Origin: Fodinibacter sp963811825
Lineage (GTDB): Bacteria > Actinomycetota > Actinomycetes > Actinomycetales > Dermatophilaceae
Reading direction: 5' to 3'
Assembly: GCA_963811825.1 (NCBI GenBank)
Contig: CAWESS010000030.1
Span: forward strand, 1-64,000
Length of the DNA stretch: 64,000 nucleotides
This document shows positions 1 through 10,625 of the stretch, piece after piece (within the stretch, counting starts at the first letter, position 1; each line of letters starts with the position of its first letter). The notes beneath the pieces were generated by a model. It saw nothing but the letters and a program-made list of their open reading frames with translations. It searched no databases and was not told the origin of the DNA. A program made the translations under genes and the position numbers.

Positions 1-547
1 CCGGCTGGAGCGTCTCGACGAACTGCTCCATCTCCTCGAAGGTGGCCGTGCCCGTGACGAGGGTGGTCAGCACGCCCTCACCCTCCGGGGCGTCGACGAG
101 GCTGTTCTGCACCTTGGTGTCGCGCTCGTACATCGTCCAGGTGCGACCGGCGGCCACCAGGGTGCCGACCTTGGGCGCACGGTTGGTCTGCGACTCGATC
201 CACTCCCGGGTCGGGTCCATGGTCTGCTCGACGGCGACGTAGGTGCCCGACGGCGTCTGGTACCCGGCGTGCCACGTGGGGAAGCCACCCGTGGCGACCG
301 TGTAGCGGGCAGAGGTCGCGTTCCATCCCTCCGGGAGGCCGACTGGCTCGACGATCGGCCACCCGGTGCGTTCCTTGACGTCGACCGCCGTCGCGTGGAC
401 GTCGACCGGAGGCCCGCTGACCGAGCTGACCCGGGGGACGATGAGCACCAGGACCGCGACCATCCCGAGCACCGCGGCGAGCGAGTACACGAGGTTCTTG
501 GCAGACCCCATGGAGTAGCGGCTGCGAGGGGGCGCGGGCGTCGTCAC
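1..547 (-). CDS. DUF4245 family membrane-anchored protein (C-terminus cut by window edge)
   Basis: About 182 residues are visible and the C-terminus lies beyond position 1. A GTG at 545-547 starts a short Pro/Arg-rich cytoplasmic tail, then a hydrophobic segment (about residues 19-42) and an extracytoplasmic domain rich in Trp, Thr and Val. An in-frame ATG at 509-511 is the alternative start, but the extended N-terminus is common in this family. The family (DUF4245) has no known biochemical function; in actinobacteria it is often found near class I fumarase, as here. It is divergent from the sugar kinase that starts at 637, so the 89 bp between them must hold both promoters. No frame defects are seen. 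Family assignment is from recalled sequence character, not a search. Confidence 0.75.
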   Translation of the reverse strand, partial: MTTPAPPRSRYSMGSAKNLVYSLAAVLGMVAVLVLIVPRVSSVSGPPVDVHATAVDVKERTGWPIVEPVGLPEGWNATSARYTVATGGFPTWHAGYQTPSGTYVAVEQTMDPTREWIESQTNRAPKVGTLVAAGRTWTMYERDTKVQNSLVDAPEGEGVLTTLVTGTATFEEMEQFVETLQP

Positions 548-636
548 CCCCCTATCGTCGCCGACGGGTGGCCGGGACGCCGAATCACCCTCGACGCTAG
601 GGTTGCACTGCCGTCACACGCTCACGTCAGGACGTC

Positions 637-1598
637 ATGGACACCACGCACGAGAAGCCTTCCAGCACGCCAGACCTCGAGCCGCTTCGCGCCGTCGCCG
701 TCATCGGCGAGCTCCTTGTCGACATCGTGCACACCCCCGACGGCGCCACCGCCGAGCACGTCGGCGGCTCCCCTGCCAACGTCGCCCTCGGGCTGTCCCG
801 GCTCGGCCACGACACGTGGTTCGGGACGCTCGTCGGCACCGACGACCGCGGCATCCGCTGCGCCCAGCACGTCGAGGACGGCGGCGTCCGGCTGCTGCCC
901 GGCAGCATCAGCCCCACCCACCCGACCTCCACCGCCGCGGCCACCATCGACGACTCCGGCGCCGCGAGCTACGTCTTCGACCTCCACTGGGACCTCCCCG
1001 CCGTCCAGCTGCCCGCGGATGCCGGTCACCTCCACATCGGCTCGATCGGCACCACCCTGCGCCCCGGCGACGAGGAGGTCACCGCGGCGGTCCACCGTGC
1101 CCGCGAGGCCGGCACCGTCTCGTACGACCCGAACATGCGCCCGACGATCATGGGCAGCGCCGACGAGGTGCGCCCCAGGGTGGAGGAGCTCGTCGCCCTG
1201 TCGGACGTCGTCAAGTGCTCCGAGGACGACATCGAGTGGCTCTATCCCGGGGAGTCGCCCTCGCAGGTGATGGCCCGGTGGGCCGGCCTGGGGTCCTCGC
1301 TCACGCTCGTGACGCTGGGCGCGCACGGCGTCACCTGGCGGGCCGGCAACGGCGAGGAGGACGCCCATCCCGCACTCGTGGGCGAGGTCGTCGACACCGT
1401 CGGCGCCGGCGACTCCTTCATGGCCGGGCTCGTGTCGGGCCTGCTCGACGACGGGTTGCTGGGCAGTTCCGCGGCGGGCGACCGCCTCCGAGGCGCCGGG
1501 CTCGCCGACGTCCGTTCCGCCATCGACCGCGCGCTCGCGACGAGCGGCATCACCGTGGGCCACGCCGGGGCCTACGCCCCCACCCGTGAGGAGCTGAC

Positions 1599-1602
<4 letters not shown>
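637..1602 (+). CDS. PfkB-family carbohydrate kinase (fructokinase-like)
   Basis: 321-residue sugar kinase of the ribokinase/PfkB fold, expected to phosphorylate a sugar (fructose or another ketose) with ATP in the cytosol. The N-terminal signature GGSPANVA lies at residues 43-50. The C-terminal signature DTVGAGDSF is at 253-261, with the catalytic base Asp259 and the anion hole formed by GAGD. A YDPNMRP motif near residue 165 is typical of fructokinases rather than adenosine or ribose kinases. Start: ATG at 637 with AGGA seven bases upstream. The stop overlaps the GTG of the fumarase gene by four bases, so the two are probably translationally coupled. The exact substrate cannot be read from sequence. 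Confidence 0.88.
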
Positions 1603-3316
<1,714 letters not shown>

Positions 3317-3317
<1 letters not shown>

Positions 3318-3815
3318 TGCCGTCGAGCTTCGATGACCTCCTCGAGGCCAACCGGGCCTACGCCGCGTCGAACCCCATCCTCGGCTTCGACGGCGTCGCC
3401 CACGCGGGCGTGGCGGTCGTGACCTGCATGGACAGCCGGATCGACCCACTGGGGATGATCGGGCTCAAGGCCGGCGACGCGAAGATCTTCCGCAACCCCG
3501 GGCGGCCGCGTCACCGACCAGGCCCTCGAGGCGCTGGTCCTTGCGACCCACCTGCTCGGCGTGAATCGGGTGCTCGTCATCCCGCACACCCGCTGCGCGA
3601 TGGCGACGTCCAGCGAACGCGAGCTGCAGGAACGGGTCGGGGCCTCGGCGGGCAAGGACGCGACGTGGCACCGCTTCCACACCATCAGTGACCAGCACGC
3701 AGCCCTCCTCAAGGACGTCGGGCGCGTGCGCTCCCACCCCCTGGTGGCGGACGAGGTCCTCGTCGGCGGCTTCATCTACGACGTCGACACCGGTCTGCTC
3801 AACCCGGTCGTCTGA
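3317..3815 (+). pseudogene. Beta-carbonic anhydrase (short type), one-base frameshift
   Basis: Two overlapping frames together encode a small beta-carbonic anhydrase. With one base removed it reads 165 residues: zinc ligands Cys37 (TCMDSR) with the Asp39-Arg41 dyad, then His90 and Cys93 (PHTRC). The frame breaks at 3500-3502, where CCCGGGCGG has one G more than needed for the expected NPGGRVTDQAL. Downstream codons run cleanly to the TGA at 3813-3815, and 499 minus 1 bases is an exact multiple of three. As written, the product would be a 124-residue protein losing His90 and Cys93, hence inactive. The size matches the short beta-CA class. Either a recent pseudogene or an insertion error in a G/C run; intact DNA on both sides favours a very recent event or an error. 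Confidence 0.8.
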
Positions 3816-3829
3816 GCGGGCGACTCGCC

Positions 3830-4501
3830 ATGACCACTGCTCGCGGCAACCCGCGCCCGCGCACCCCGAGCGACGCGTGGCGCGAGCTCGTCGAGGGCAA
3901 CCGCCGCTTCGTCGACGGCGCGAGCGACCACCCGCACCAGAGCGTTCAGCTGCGGGAGGAGCTCGCGGCGGGTCAGACGCCGTTCGCCACCGTCTTCGGG
4001 TGCTCGGACTCACGCGTCGCCGCCGAGATCATCTTCGACCAGGGGCTCGGGGACATCTTCGTGGTGCGCACGGCCGGTACGGTGATCGACCCGGGCGTGC
4101 TCGGCTCCTTGGAGTTCGGGGTGGAGGTGCTCGGAACGCCCCTCATCGTCGTGTTGTCGCACACTTCGTGCGGGGCGATCCGCGCCACGCTCGAGGCGGT
4201 GGCCAGCCGCCAGCTGCCCGGCGGGTTCCTGCGCGACGTCGTCGAGCGCATCGCCCCGAGCTACCTCACCGCGGACACCGCGGCGGAGCAGACGCCCGAC
4301 GAGGTGGGCCGGGCTCACCTGCGGCACGTGGTGGGGCTGCTGGCGGAGCGGTCGCGGACCATCAGGTACCGCATCGAGGCCGGCGAGCTGGCCATCGTCG
4401 GCGCCGAGTACGGGTTGGCCGGTGGGGCCGTCGAGATCGTCACCATCATCGGGGAGATCGGTGTCGGCGGCGTCGCGGAAGCCACGAGGTCCACGTCGTG
4501 A
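3830..4501 (+). CDS. Beta-carbonic anhydrase (full-length)
   Basis: 223-residue cytosolic beta-carbonic anhydrase that hydrates CO2 to bicarbonate. Zinc ligands are complete: Cys58 with Asp60-Arg62 in GCSDSR, and His111/Cys114 in SHTSCG. It starts 14 bases after the frameshifted paralogue, so two divergent beta-CAs stand in tandem behind fumarase. This copy belongs to the longer class with an N-terminal helix (WRELVEGNRRFV). Its TGA overlaps the GTG of the MOSC gene (GTGA). If the first copy is truly dead, this one would be the working enzyme. Co-transcription with fumarase might reflect a need for bicarbonate in anaplerosis; that link is inference. Confidence 0.93.
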   Translation: MTTARGNPRPRTPSDAWRELVEGNRRFVDGASDHPHQSVQLREELAAGQTPFATVFGCSDSRVAAEIIFDQGLGDIFVVRTAGTVIDPGVLGSLEFGVEVLGTPLIVVLSHTSCGAIRATLEAVASRQLPGGFLRDVVERIAPSYLTADTAAEQTPDEVGRAHLRHVVGLLAERSRTIRYRIEAGELAIVGAEYGLAGGAVEIVTIIGEIGVGGVAEATRSTS

Positions 4502-5337
4502 TCCGGCTCGACGGCCTGGCCGTGCACCCCGTCAAGAGCACCGCCGTGCGCCACGTGCTGCATGCCGACGTCGAGCCCTGGGGGCTGCGCGACGACCGCC
4601 GCTGGATGGTCATCGACGACTCCGGCGAGTGCCTGACGGCGAGGGAGCACGCCCCCCTGCTGACGCTCCGCGCCGAGACGCCCGCCACCGACAGCACCCT
4701 GCCCGTGCCCCTGCGGCTGTTCGCGCCCGACATCCCACCGCTCGACGTCCAGGAACCCCACGGTCCGGTGCTGCCCGTGACCGTGCACGGCCGACCGCTG
4801 GATGCCGTGGCCGCACCACCCGAGGTGGCGACCTGGCTGGCCGCCGCCCTCGGACGCGACGACGTGCGGCTCGTGCACGTCCACCGGCCCCGGCCGCTCA
4901 ACCCCGAGCACTCGCTGCCCGGCGAGGCGACGGCCTTCGCGGACGGCTACCCCGTGACGCTGGCGTCGGCGGCATCCCTGCGCCGCCTCGACGACTGGGT
5001 CACCGAAGGTGCCCTCGAACGCGGCGAGGAGCCACGGCATCCGATGGTGGTCGAACGCTTCCGACCCAACCTCGTCGTCGACGGCGACCTCGAGCCCTTC
5101 GAGGAGGACCACTGGCGGCGGGTGCGCGTCGGCGCCGTCTCCTTCCGGGTGGTGAAGCAGGTCGACCGCTGCGTGCTGACGACGATCGACCCGACCACCC
5201 TGGAGCGGGGGCACGAGCCGATCCGGACGCTCGCGCGCCACCGCCGCCGCGAGGGCAAGACGTGGTTCGCGATGCAGCTCGTGCCCGAGGTCCGCGGGGT
5301 GGTCAGGGTCGGCGACGAGGTGACACCCGAGCGGTAG
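4498..5337 (+). CDS. MOSC domain-containing protein (MOSC_N + MOSC)
   Basis: 279 residues. The beta-barrel N-terminal MOSC_N domain begins at residue 1 (LDGLAVHPVKSTAV) and the MOSC domain occupies the C-terminal half, with the conserved Cys225 in VDRCVLTTID. MOSC proteins of the YcbX/mARC type handle molybdenum-cofactor sulfur and reduce N-hydroxylated compounds. Cys225 is the residue expected to ligate Mo or carry sulfur. No ferredoxin or flavin-reductase domain is attached, so a separate electron donor would be needed. GTG start at 4498 overlaps the preceding stop. Only 11 bases separate it from the GH1 gene. Specific substrate unknown. Confidence 0.88.
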   Translation: MIRLDGLAVHPVKSTAVRHVLHADVEPWGLRDDRRWMVIDDSGECLTAREHAPLLTLRAETPATDSTLPVPLRLFAPDIPPLDVQEPHGPVLPVTVHGRPLDAVAAPPEVATWLAAALGRDDVRLVHVHRPRPLNPEHSLPGEATAFADGYPVTLASAASLRRLDDWVTEGALERGEEPRHPMVVERFRPNLVVDGDLEPFEEDHWRRVRVGAVSFRVVKQVDRCVLTTIDPTTLERGHEPIRTLARHRRREGKTWFAMQLVPEVRGVVRVGDEVTPER

Positions 5338-5348
5338 CCTGACCCGCT

Positions 5349-6737
5349 ATGACGTCCTTTTCGCGCACCTTCCCCGACGGCTTCCTGTGGGGGGCTGCCA
5401 CGGCCAGTTTCCAGATCGAGGGGGCGACGACCGAGGACGGGCGGCTGCCCTCGATCTGGGACACCTTCTGCGAGATCGAGGGCAACGTCGCCAACAAGGA
5501 CACCGGCGACCCGGCCTGCGACCACTACCACCGCGTCGACGAGGACGTCGCCCTGATGGGCGAGCTCGGACTGGACGCCTACCGGTTCTCCGTCGCGTGG
5601 CCGCGCGTCATCCCCACCGGCACCGGGGCGGTCAACCAGGTGGGGCTCGACTTCTACGACCGGCTCGTGGACCGCCTGCTGGAGAACGGGATCCGCCCCG
5701 TCGCCACGCTGTACCACTGGGACCTCCCCCAGACGCTCGACGACCGCGGCGGCTGGCTCAACCGCGACGTCGCCGACTGGTTCGCCGACTACACCGCCGT
5801 CGTCGTCGGCGCCCTGGGCGACCGGGTCCGCAACTGGACCACCCTCAACGAGCCGTGGTGCTCCTCGATCCTCAGCTACAGCCTCGGCCAGCACGCACCC
5901 GGCCACCGTGACCCGCTCGAGGGCATGGTCGCCGCCCACCACCTGATGCTCGCGCACGGCACCGCCGTGCCGGTCATCCGCGAGCGGTGCAGCGACGCCG
6001 AGGTGTCGATCACCCTGAACCCGACCCAGGTGTGGGGGCCCGAGGACGGCGACGAGCGCGATGCGGATGCCGTGCGCCGCGCCGACAACGTCCTCAACGG
6101 CCTGTTCTTCGGCCCGATCTTCCACGGCGCCTACCCCGACGGCATGATCGAGGACACCGCGCACCTCACCGACCACGCCTTCATCCAGGAAGGTGACCTC
6201 GAGACGATCTCGGCACCCCTGGACAACCTCGGGGTCAACAACTACTTCCCCACCCGGGTGCGGGCCGCCCGCGAGGGCGAGGACGGCACCAACCCGATGC
6301 CGGGCTGCGACGGCGTGGTGACCGTGGAGCCGCGGGGGCCGCTCACGGACATGGGCTGGGAGCAGTCGCCCGAGAGCCACCAGCTCATCATCGAGCGGTC
6401 CGCGCGCGAGAGCGGGCTGCCGATCTACATCACCGAGAACGGCTCGGCGTGGGCTGACACGGTGTCCGAGGACCTGGCGGTCCACGACCCCGAGCGGGTC
6501 ACCTACCTGCAGGAGCACCTCGGCGCGGTGGCGGATGCCATCGAGGGTGGCGCCGACGTGCGCGGCTACTTCGCGTGGTCGCTGCTCGACAACTTCGAGT
6601 GGGCCTACGGCTACGACAAGCGCTTCGGCATCATCCACGTCGACTACGACACCCAGGTGCGCACCATCAAGGACTCGGGGCTCGAGTACGCCCGGATCAT
6701 CGCCGCCGAACACGCGCGAACCAGCACGGACTCCTGA
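5349..6737 (+). CDS. GH1 family beta-glucosidase
   Basis: 462-residue glycoside hydrolase family 1 enzyme, a retaining beta-glucosidase/beta-glycosidase. The family N-terminal signature FLWGAATASFQIEG is at residues 12-25. The acid/base is Glu168 in TLNEPW and the nucleophile Glu363 in ITENGSAW, both intact. There is no signal peptide, so it is probably cytosolic and cleaves imported cellobiose-type disaccharides. The length is normal for bacterial GH1. No sugar transporter or LacI regulator is adjacent, and the upstream gap of 11 bp suggests co-transcription from the fumarase/kinase side. A different beta-glycoside (galactoside, fucoside) cannot be excluded. Confidence 0.93.
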   Translation: MTSFSRTFPDGFLWGAATASFQIEGATTEDGRLPSIWDTFCEIEGNVANKDTGDPACDHYHRVDEDVALMGELGLDAYRFSVAWPRVIPTGTGAVNQVGLDFYDRLVDRLLENGIRPVATLYHWDLPQTLDDRGGWLNRDVADWFADYTAVVVGALGDRVRNWTTLNEPWCSSILSYSLGQHAPGHRDPLEGMVAAHHLMLAHGTAVPVIRERCSDAEVSITLNPTQVWGPEDGDERDADAVRRADNVLNGLFFGPIFHGAYPDGMIEDTAHLTDHAFIQEGDLETISAPLDNLGVNNYFPTRVRAAREGEDGTNPMPGCDGVVTVEPRGPLTDMGWEQSPESHQLIIERSARESGLPIYITENGSAWADTVSEDLAVHDPERVTYLQEHLGAVADAIEGGADVRGYFAWSLLDNFEWAYGYDKRFGIIHVDYDTQVRTIKDSGLEYARIIAAEHARTSTDS

Positions 6738-6743
6738 CCTGAG

Positions 6744-7947
6744 GTGACGTCCGTGCGCCGCGTCGCCGTGGTGGGCGGCGGGATCGTCGGCCTCGCCGTC
6801 GCCGAGCGGGTCATGCGCGAGGACCCGCGCGCCCTGGTCACGGTGGTCGAGAAGGAGCACGACTGGGCCACCCACCAGAGCGGCCGCAACAGCGGCGTGG
6901 TGCACTCGGGCCTGTACTACCCACCGGGCAGCCTCAAGGCCCGGTGGTGCCGCACCGGCGCTGCGGCACTGCTCGACCTGGCCCGCGCGGAGGGCATCCC
7001 CCACGCGGTCACCGGAAAGCTCGTCGTCGCCACTGACGACTCCGAGCTGCCCCGGCTCGCGGCACTGCACGAGCGCGGCCTGGCCAACGGCCTCGCCGTC
7101 ACCAGGCTCACCGGCGCGCAGGCCCGGGAACACGAGCCGCACGTGGCGGCCCGCGCTGCCCTGCACGTCGCGGAGACGGGTGTCATCGACTACCGCGCGG
7201 TCTGCGCGGTGCTCGTGCGGCGCCTGCGGGAGGCCGGGGCCACGCTGCTCCCCGGCACCGAGGTCGTCGGTGGGCTCGACGGCTCCCGGGAGGTGGTCCT
7301 GCAGACATCGCGCGGCGAGGTGGTCGCGGACGTCGTCGTCACCTGCGCGGGCCTGCACGCCGATCGGGTCGCCCGCCTGCTCGGCCACGAACCCGTCCGT
7401 GCGGATCATCCCCTTCCGTGGTGAGTACCGCTCCCTGACCCCGGATGCCGCGCACCTCGTCCGCGGGCTGGTCTACCCCGTGCCCGACCCGGCGCTGCCG
7501 TTCCTCGGCGTCCACCTCACCCGTGGGGTCGACGGCGACGTCCACGCCGGTCCCAACGCCGTGCTGGCCCTGGCCCGGGAGGGCTACGGCTGGGGTGCCG
7601 TCAGCCCGCACGACCTGGCGGGCGTCCTCGGGTACGCCGGCTTCTGGCGGCTTGCCCGCACCCACCGCAGCAGCGGTTTCGCCGAGATGGCCCGCTCCCT
7701 GTCAGCCCGGCGCTTCACGCAGAGCGTGCGCCGGCTCGTGCCGGACATCGGTGACGACGACCTCGTGCCGGCGCAGGCGGGCGTGCGCGCCCAGGCGGTG
7801 CGGCCCGACGGCACCCTCGTCGACGACTTCCTCGTCGAGCGCCACGGGCGGGTCGTGCACCTGCTCAACGCCCCGTCGCCCGCCGCCACGGCATCCCTGG
7901 AGATCGCGCGGCACCTCGTGGCCGAGGTCGCTCGCGTCAGAGGGTGA
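6744..7947 (+). pseudogene. lhgO: L-2-hydroxyglutarate oxidase (LhgO-like), one-base frameshift
   Basis: FAD-dependent oxidoreductase of the DAO fold, closest in character to LhgO/YgaF, which oxidises L-2-hydroxyglutarate to 2-oxoglutarate. The FAD Rossmann motif VVGGGIVGLAVAERV and the HQSGRNSGVVHSGLYY block are at the N-terminus. The reading frame breaks at 7392-7394: a CCC run in GGCCACGAACCCGTCC carries one C too many. Removing it gives ...HEPSVRIIPFRGEYRS, the expected continuation, and a 400-residue protein ending at 7947. As written the protein stops at 7424 and lacks the substrate-binding C-terminal half. Its stop region overlaps the convergent glmM stop by 11 bases. Recent pseudogene or indel error. 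Confidence 0.8.
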
Positions 7948-9286
7948 GGCGCTCGCGGACGACGCCGGCGAGGCGGTGCGCCACGGCATCCGCCTGGTCC
8001 TGGGTCTGGGCCTCGACCATGACGCGCACGAGCGGTTCGGTGCCCGACTTGCGCAGCAGCACCCGGCCCGAGCCGTCGAGCTCGCGCTCCTCCTCACGAA
8101 CGGCCGACTGGAGCCCTTCGTCGCTCTCGACGCGGTTCTTGTCGACACCGCGCACGTTGATGAGCACCTGCGGCAGGCGCCTCATCACCGTGCCGAGGTC
8201 GGCGATGGTGCGCCCGGTCGCCGCCATGCGCGCCGCGAGCATGAGGCCGGTGAGGACGCCGTCTCCGGTGGTGCCGTGGTCGAGCATGATGACGTGCCCG
8301 GACTGCTCGCCGCCGAGCGAGTAGCCGCCGGCCCGCATCTCCTCGAGCACGTAGCGGTCGCCGACCCCGGTCTGCAGCACGCGGATCCCCTCGCGCTCCA
8401 TCGCCTGCAGCAACCCGAGGTTGCTCATCACCGTGGCGACCAACGTGTCGTGCGCGAGCTTGCCGCGCTCCTTCATGTCCACCGCCATGATGCCCATGAT
8501 CTGGTCGCCGTCGACCTCGACGCCCTCGGCATCAACCGCGAGGCAGCGGTCGGCGTCCCCGTCGTGGGCGATGCCGATGTCGGCTCCGTGCGCCACGACG
8601 GCGGCCTTGAGGGGGCCGAGGTGGGTGGAGCCGTAGCCCTCGTTGATGTTCAGGCCGTCGGGGGCCGTGCCGATCTCGATGACCTCGGCCCCGGCGAGCC
8701 GGAAGATCTCGGGCGAGACCATGCTCGCGGCACCGTGCGCGCCGTCGATGACGACCTTGAGCCCGTCGAGCTGGTTCGGCAGCACGCGCAGCAGGTGCGA
8801 GATGTAGCGGGTGTGCCCCTCCTGCATCGTCACGACACGGCCGACGTCGGCCCCGATCGGCCGGGCCCACCGCTCGCCCATCGCGGCCTCGATGCGGTCC
8901 TCGACCTCGTCGGCGAGCTTGTGCCCGCCCCGGGCGAAGAACTTGATGCCGTTGTCGGGCATCGCGTTGTGCGACGCGGAGAGCATCACCCCGAAGTCGG
9001 CGCCGGTGTCGGCGGTCAGGTACGCGACGGCCGGCGTGGGAAGGACGCCCGCGTTGTAGACGTCGACCCCCGCCGACGCCAGGCCCGCGACGACCGCAGC
9101 GGCGAGGAACTCACCCGAGGCGCGCGGGTCGCGCCCGACGACCGCCTTGGGCCGGTGGCCCGGGGTCGCACCTGCCTCGCCGAGGACCCGTGCGGCCGCG
9201 ACCGACATCGACAGGGCCAGCTCGGCGGTGATGACCGGGCCGTTGGCCAGTCCGCGCACACCGTCGGTGCCGAAGAGACGAGACAT
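7937..9286 (-). CDS. glmM: Phosphoglucosamine mutase
   Basis: 449 residues. Converts glucosamine-6-phosphate to glucosamine-1-phosphate for UDP-GlcNAc and peptidoglycan synthesis. N-terminal LFGTDGVRG, the phosphoserine loop SASHNAMPDNG with catalytic Ser105, the Mg-binding DGDADR loop and the C-terminal phosphate-binding RKSGTEPLVRVMVE are all present. In actinobacteria glmM normally lies downstream of rplM-rpsI, as here: the 123-bp gap contains a hairpin of paired GGATGCCGT words. The gene is convergent with the LhgO-like gene and their ends overlap by 11 bases. Confidence 0.96.
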   Translation of the reverse strand: MSRLFGTDGVRGLANGPVITAELALSMSVAAARVLGEAGATPGHRPKAVVGRDPRASGEFLAAAVVAGLASAGVDVYNAGVLPTPAVAYLTADTGADFGVMLSASHNAMPDNGIKFFARGGHKLADEVEDRIEAAMGERWARPIGADVGRVVTMQEGHTRYISHLLRVLPNQLDGLKVVIDGAHGAASMVSPEIFRLAGAEVIEIGTAPDGLNINEGYGSTHLGPLKAAVVAHGADIGIAHDGDADRCLAVDAEGVEVDGDQIMGIMAVDMKERGKLAHDTLVATVMSNLGLLQAMEREGIRVLQTGVGDRYVLEEMRAGGYSLGGEQSGHVIMLDHGTTGDGVLTGLMLAARMAATGRTIADLGTVMRRLPQVLINVRGVDKNRVESDEGLQSAVREEERELDGSGRVLLRKSGTEPLVRVMVEAQTQDQADAVAHRLAGVVRERLTL

Positions 9287-9375
9287 GAACGTGGTGCCTT
9301 TCGCCGGTGGTGCCGTGGTGAATCTATCCCGAACGCGCCGAAGGCGGCACCCTGAGGTGCCGCCTTCGGTGCGGG

Positions 9376-9401
9376 CACGGCATCCGGACGTGGATGCCGT
9401 G
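9376..9401 (-). terminator. Hairpin after rpsI built from inverted GGATGCCGT words
   Basis: Ten-base perfect arms CACGGCATCC and GGATGCCGTG flank a six-base loop, 9 bases downstream of the rpsI stop. No T-run follows, which is usual for actinobacterial terminators. It could end rplM-rpsI transcription or reduce read-through into glmM. Each arm is a copy of the dispersed 9-mer described separately. Confidence 0.7.
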
Positions 9402-9409
9402 GCGCCAGG

Positions 9410-9925
9410 TCAGCGCTTGCTGTACTGGGGCGCCTTACGGGCCTTCTTCAGACCAGCCTTCTTGCGCTCGGGGACGCGGGCGTCACGCGAGAGGAAGCCG
9501 GCCTTCTTCAAGGTCGCACGGTTCAGGTCGGGGTCGATGCCGTTGAGCGAGCGGGCCACGCCGAGACGCACCGCGCCGGCCTGGCCGGAGGGGCCACCAC
9601 CGTGGACGCGCACGAGCACGTCGTAGGCGCCGTCGAGCTCGAGGACCTTCAGCGGCTCGTTGACGATCTGCTGGTGGACCTTGTTCGGGAAGTAGCCCTC
9701 GAGCGTGCGCCCGTTGATCTTCCACTCGCCGGTGCCCGGGACGATCCGGACGCGGGCGACGGCCTGCTTGCGACGACCGGTCGCCGCACCCGGGGCGGTG
9801 GCCGCGGGGCGGGCCACCGGCTCGGCGCCGGCGACGTTGGTGTCGGACTCGGAGGTGTACTCGGTGACCAGGGCGTCGTTGACGTCGGTACCGGCGGTCT
9901 CGTCGATCTGGGTGTTCTCGGTCAT
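9410..9925 (-). CDS. rpsI: 30S ribosomal protein S9
   Basis: 171 residues. The conserved S9 core begins near residue 50 (GRRKQAVARVRIVPG) and ends in the basic tail KKARKAPQYSKR, which reaches the P-site tRNA in known ribosomes. A roughly 45-residue acidic/Thr-rich N-terminal extension is usual in actinobacterial S9. The ATG at 9923-9925 overlaps the TGA of rplM, so the pair is coupled. A longer in-frame reading through the rplM region exists but would overlap rplM entirely. Confidence 0.97.
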   Translation of the reverse strand: MTENTQIDETAGTDVNDALVTEYTSESDTNVAGAEPVARPAATAPGAATGRRKQAVARVRIVPGTGEWKINGRTLEGYFPNKVHQQIVNEPLKVLELDGAYDVLVRVHGGGPSGQAGAVRLGVARSLNGIDPDLNRATLKKAGFLSRDARVPERKKAGLKKARKAPQYSKR

Positions 9926-10368
9926 CACTGGGCCACCTGGGTGAGCTCGAAGGGCTGGGGCTGCTGGGCAGCGTGGGGGTGCTCGGCGCCGCGGTAGACC
10001 TTGAGGTGGCTCAGCTGCGCGCGACCGAGGGTGTTCTTGGGGAGCATGCCGCGAACGGCCTTCTCGACGGCCTTCTCCGGGCTCTTGGCGAGCAGCTCGG
10101 TGTAGGACGTGCTCTTCAGGCCGCCCGGGAAGCCCGAGTGGTGGTAGGCCTTCTTCTGCGCGAGCTTGGCGCCGGTGAGGGCGACCTTCTCGGCGTTGAT
10201 GATGATGACGAAGTCGCCACCGTCGACGTGGGGGGCGAAGGTCGGCTTGTGCTTGCCGCGCAGGAGGATCGCGGTCTGGCTCGCGAGGCGGCCGAGCACG
10301 ATGTCGGTCGCGTCGATGATGTGCCACGCACGCGTGATCTCGCCCTGCTTGGGGGTGTAGGTACGCAT
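9925..10368 (-). CDS. rplM: 50S ribosomal protein L13
   Basis: 147 residues starting MRTYTPKQGEITRAW, the usual actinobacterial L13 start, with AGGA seven bases before the ATG. The conserved GRLAS motif and the VRGMLPKNTLGR block are present. First gene of the rplM-rpsI unit; a 115-base leader separates it from the promoter proposed at 10490-10518. Confidence 0.97.
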   Translation of the reverse strand: MRTYTPKQGEITRAWHIIDATDIVLGRLASQTAILLRGKHKPTFAPHVDGGDFVIIINAEKVALTGAKLAQKKAYHHSGFPGGLKSTSYTELLAKSPEKAVEKAVRGMLPKNTLGRAQLSHLKVYRGAEHPHAAQQPQPFELTQVAQ

Positions 10369-10489
10369 CAGGTGTCCTGGGTCGTAGAAGGAACAGGGGC
10401 GATGTCGCCCCGGTGGGACTGCCGTATGCCGCGTGCTCCCGCAAGGGACCGACGGCCCCTGTCGAGGGCGCACGGCACAACAGTCCTCA

Positions 10490-10518
10490 AGTTTACGGGG
10501 GGTGCGGTCCGTGCCCAA
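10490..10518 (-). promoter_or_regulatory. Promoter of rplM-rpsI
   Basis: On the minus strand, TTGGGC (10513-10518) lies 17 bp from TAAACT (10490-10495), a sigma-A-like pair. The -35 is embedded in CGATTTGG (10515-10522), a word also found at the same place in the rpsJ and rpsL promoters. Assignment is by inspection only. Confidence 0.65.
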
Positions 10519-10579
10519 ATCGGCTCGAGGCCCGCACGGCAGGCCCCTGACCTGCGACAACAGCGAAGCACACTAGTTC

Positions 10580-10622
10580 TGCACAGTTCTTGTGCAAACA
10601 CACTGTGCAAAGGTATTGTGCA
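10580..10622 (+). promoter_or_regulatory. Operator/promoter of the ArsR-type regulator: TGTGCA repeats
   Basis: TGCACA (10580-10585) and TGTGCA (10591-10596) form an inverted repeat with a 5-bp spacer. TGTGCA recurs at 10604 and 10617, giving three copies spaced exactly 13 bp. A possible promoter, TTGTGC (10590-10595), 18 bp, TATTGT (10614-10619), would start transcription at or next to the ATG at 10626, which lacks a good ribosome site. A leaderless, autorepressed mRNA would fit. The overlap of operator and promoter is observed; repression is inferred. Confidence 0.65.
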
Positions 10623-10625
10623 CGC

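Noticed and set aside
4947..7409. An 820-codon minus-strand frame across the MOSC, GH1 and LhgO region
   Set aside because: Antisense shadow of well-supported plus-strand genes with intact catalytic motifs.
7445..9355. A 636-codon plus-strand frame through glmM
   Set aside because: Its first part is a shadow of the LhgO-like gene and the rest is antisense to an unmistakable glmM.
9926..10480. rpsI reading through rplM as one 356-residue protein
   Set aside because: An accidental open frame across rplM; S9 starts at the ATG overlapping the rplM stop.
10369..10625. A riboswitch or L13-binding leader upstream of rplM
   Set aside because: No convincing conserved structure could be drawn; only the promoter and the divergent operator are supported.
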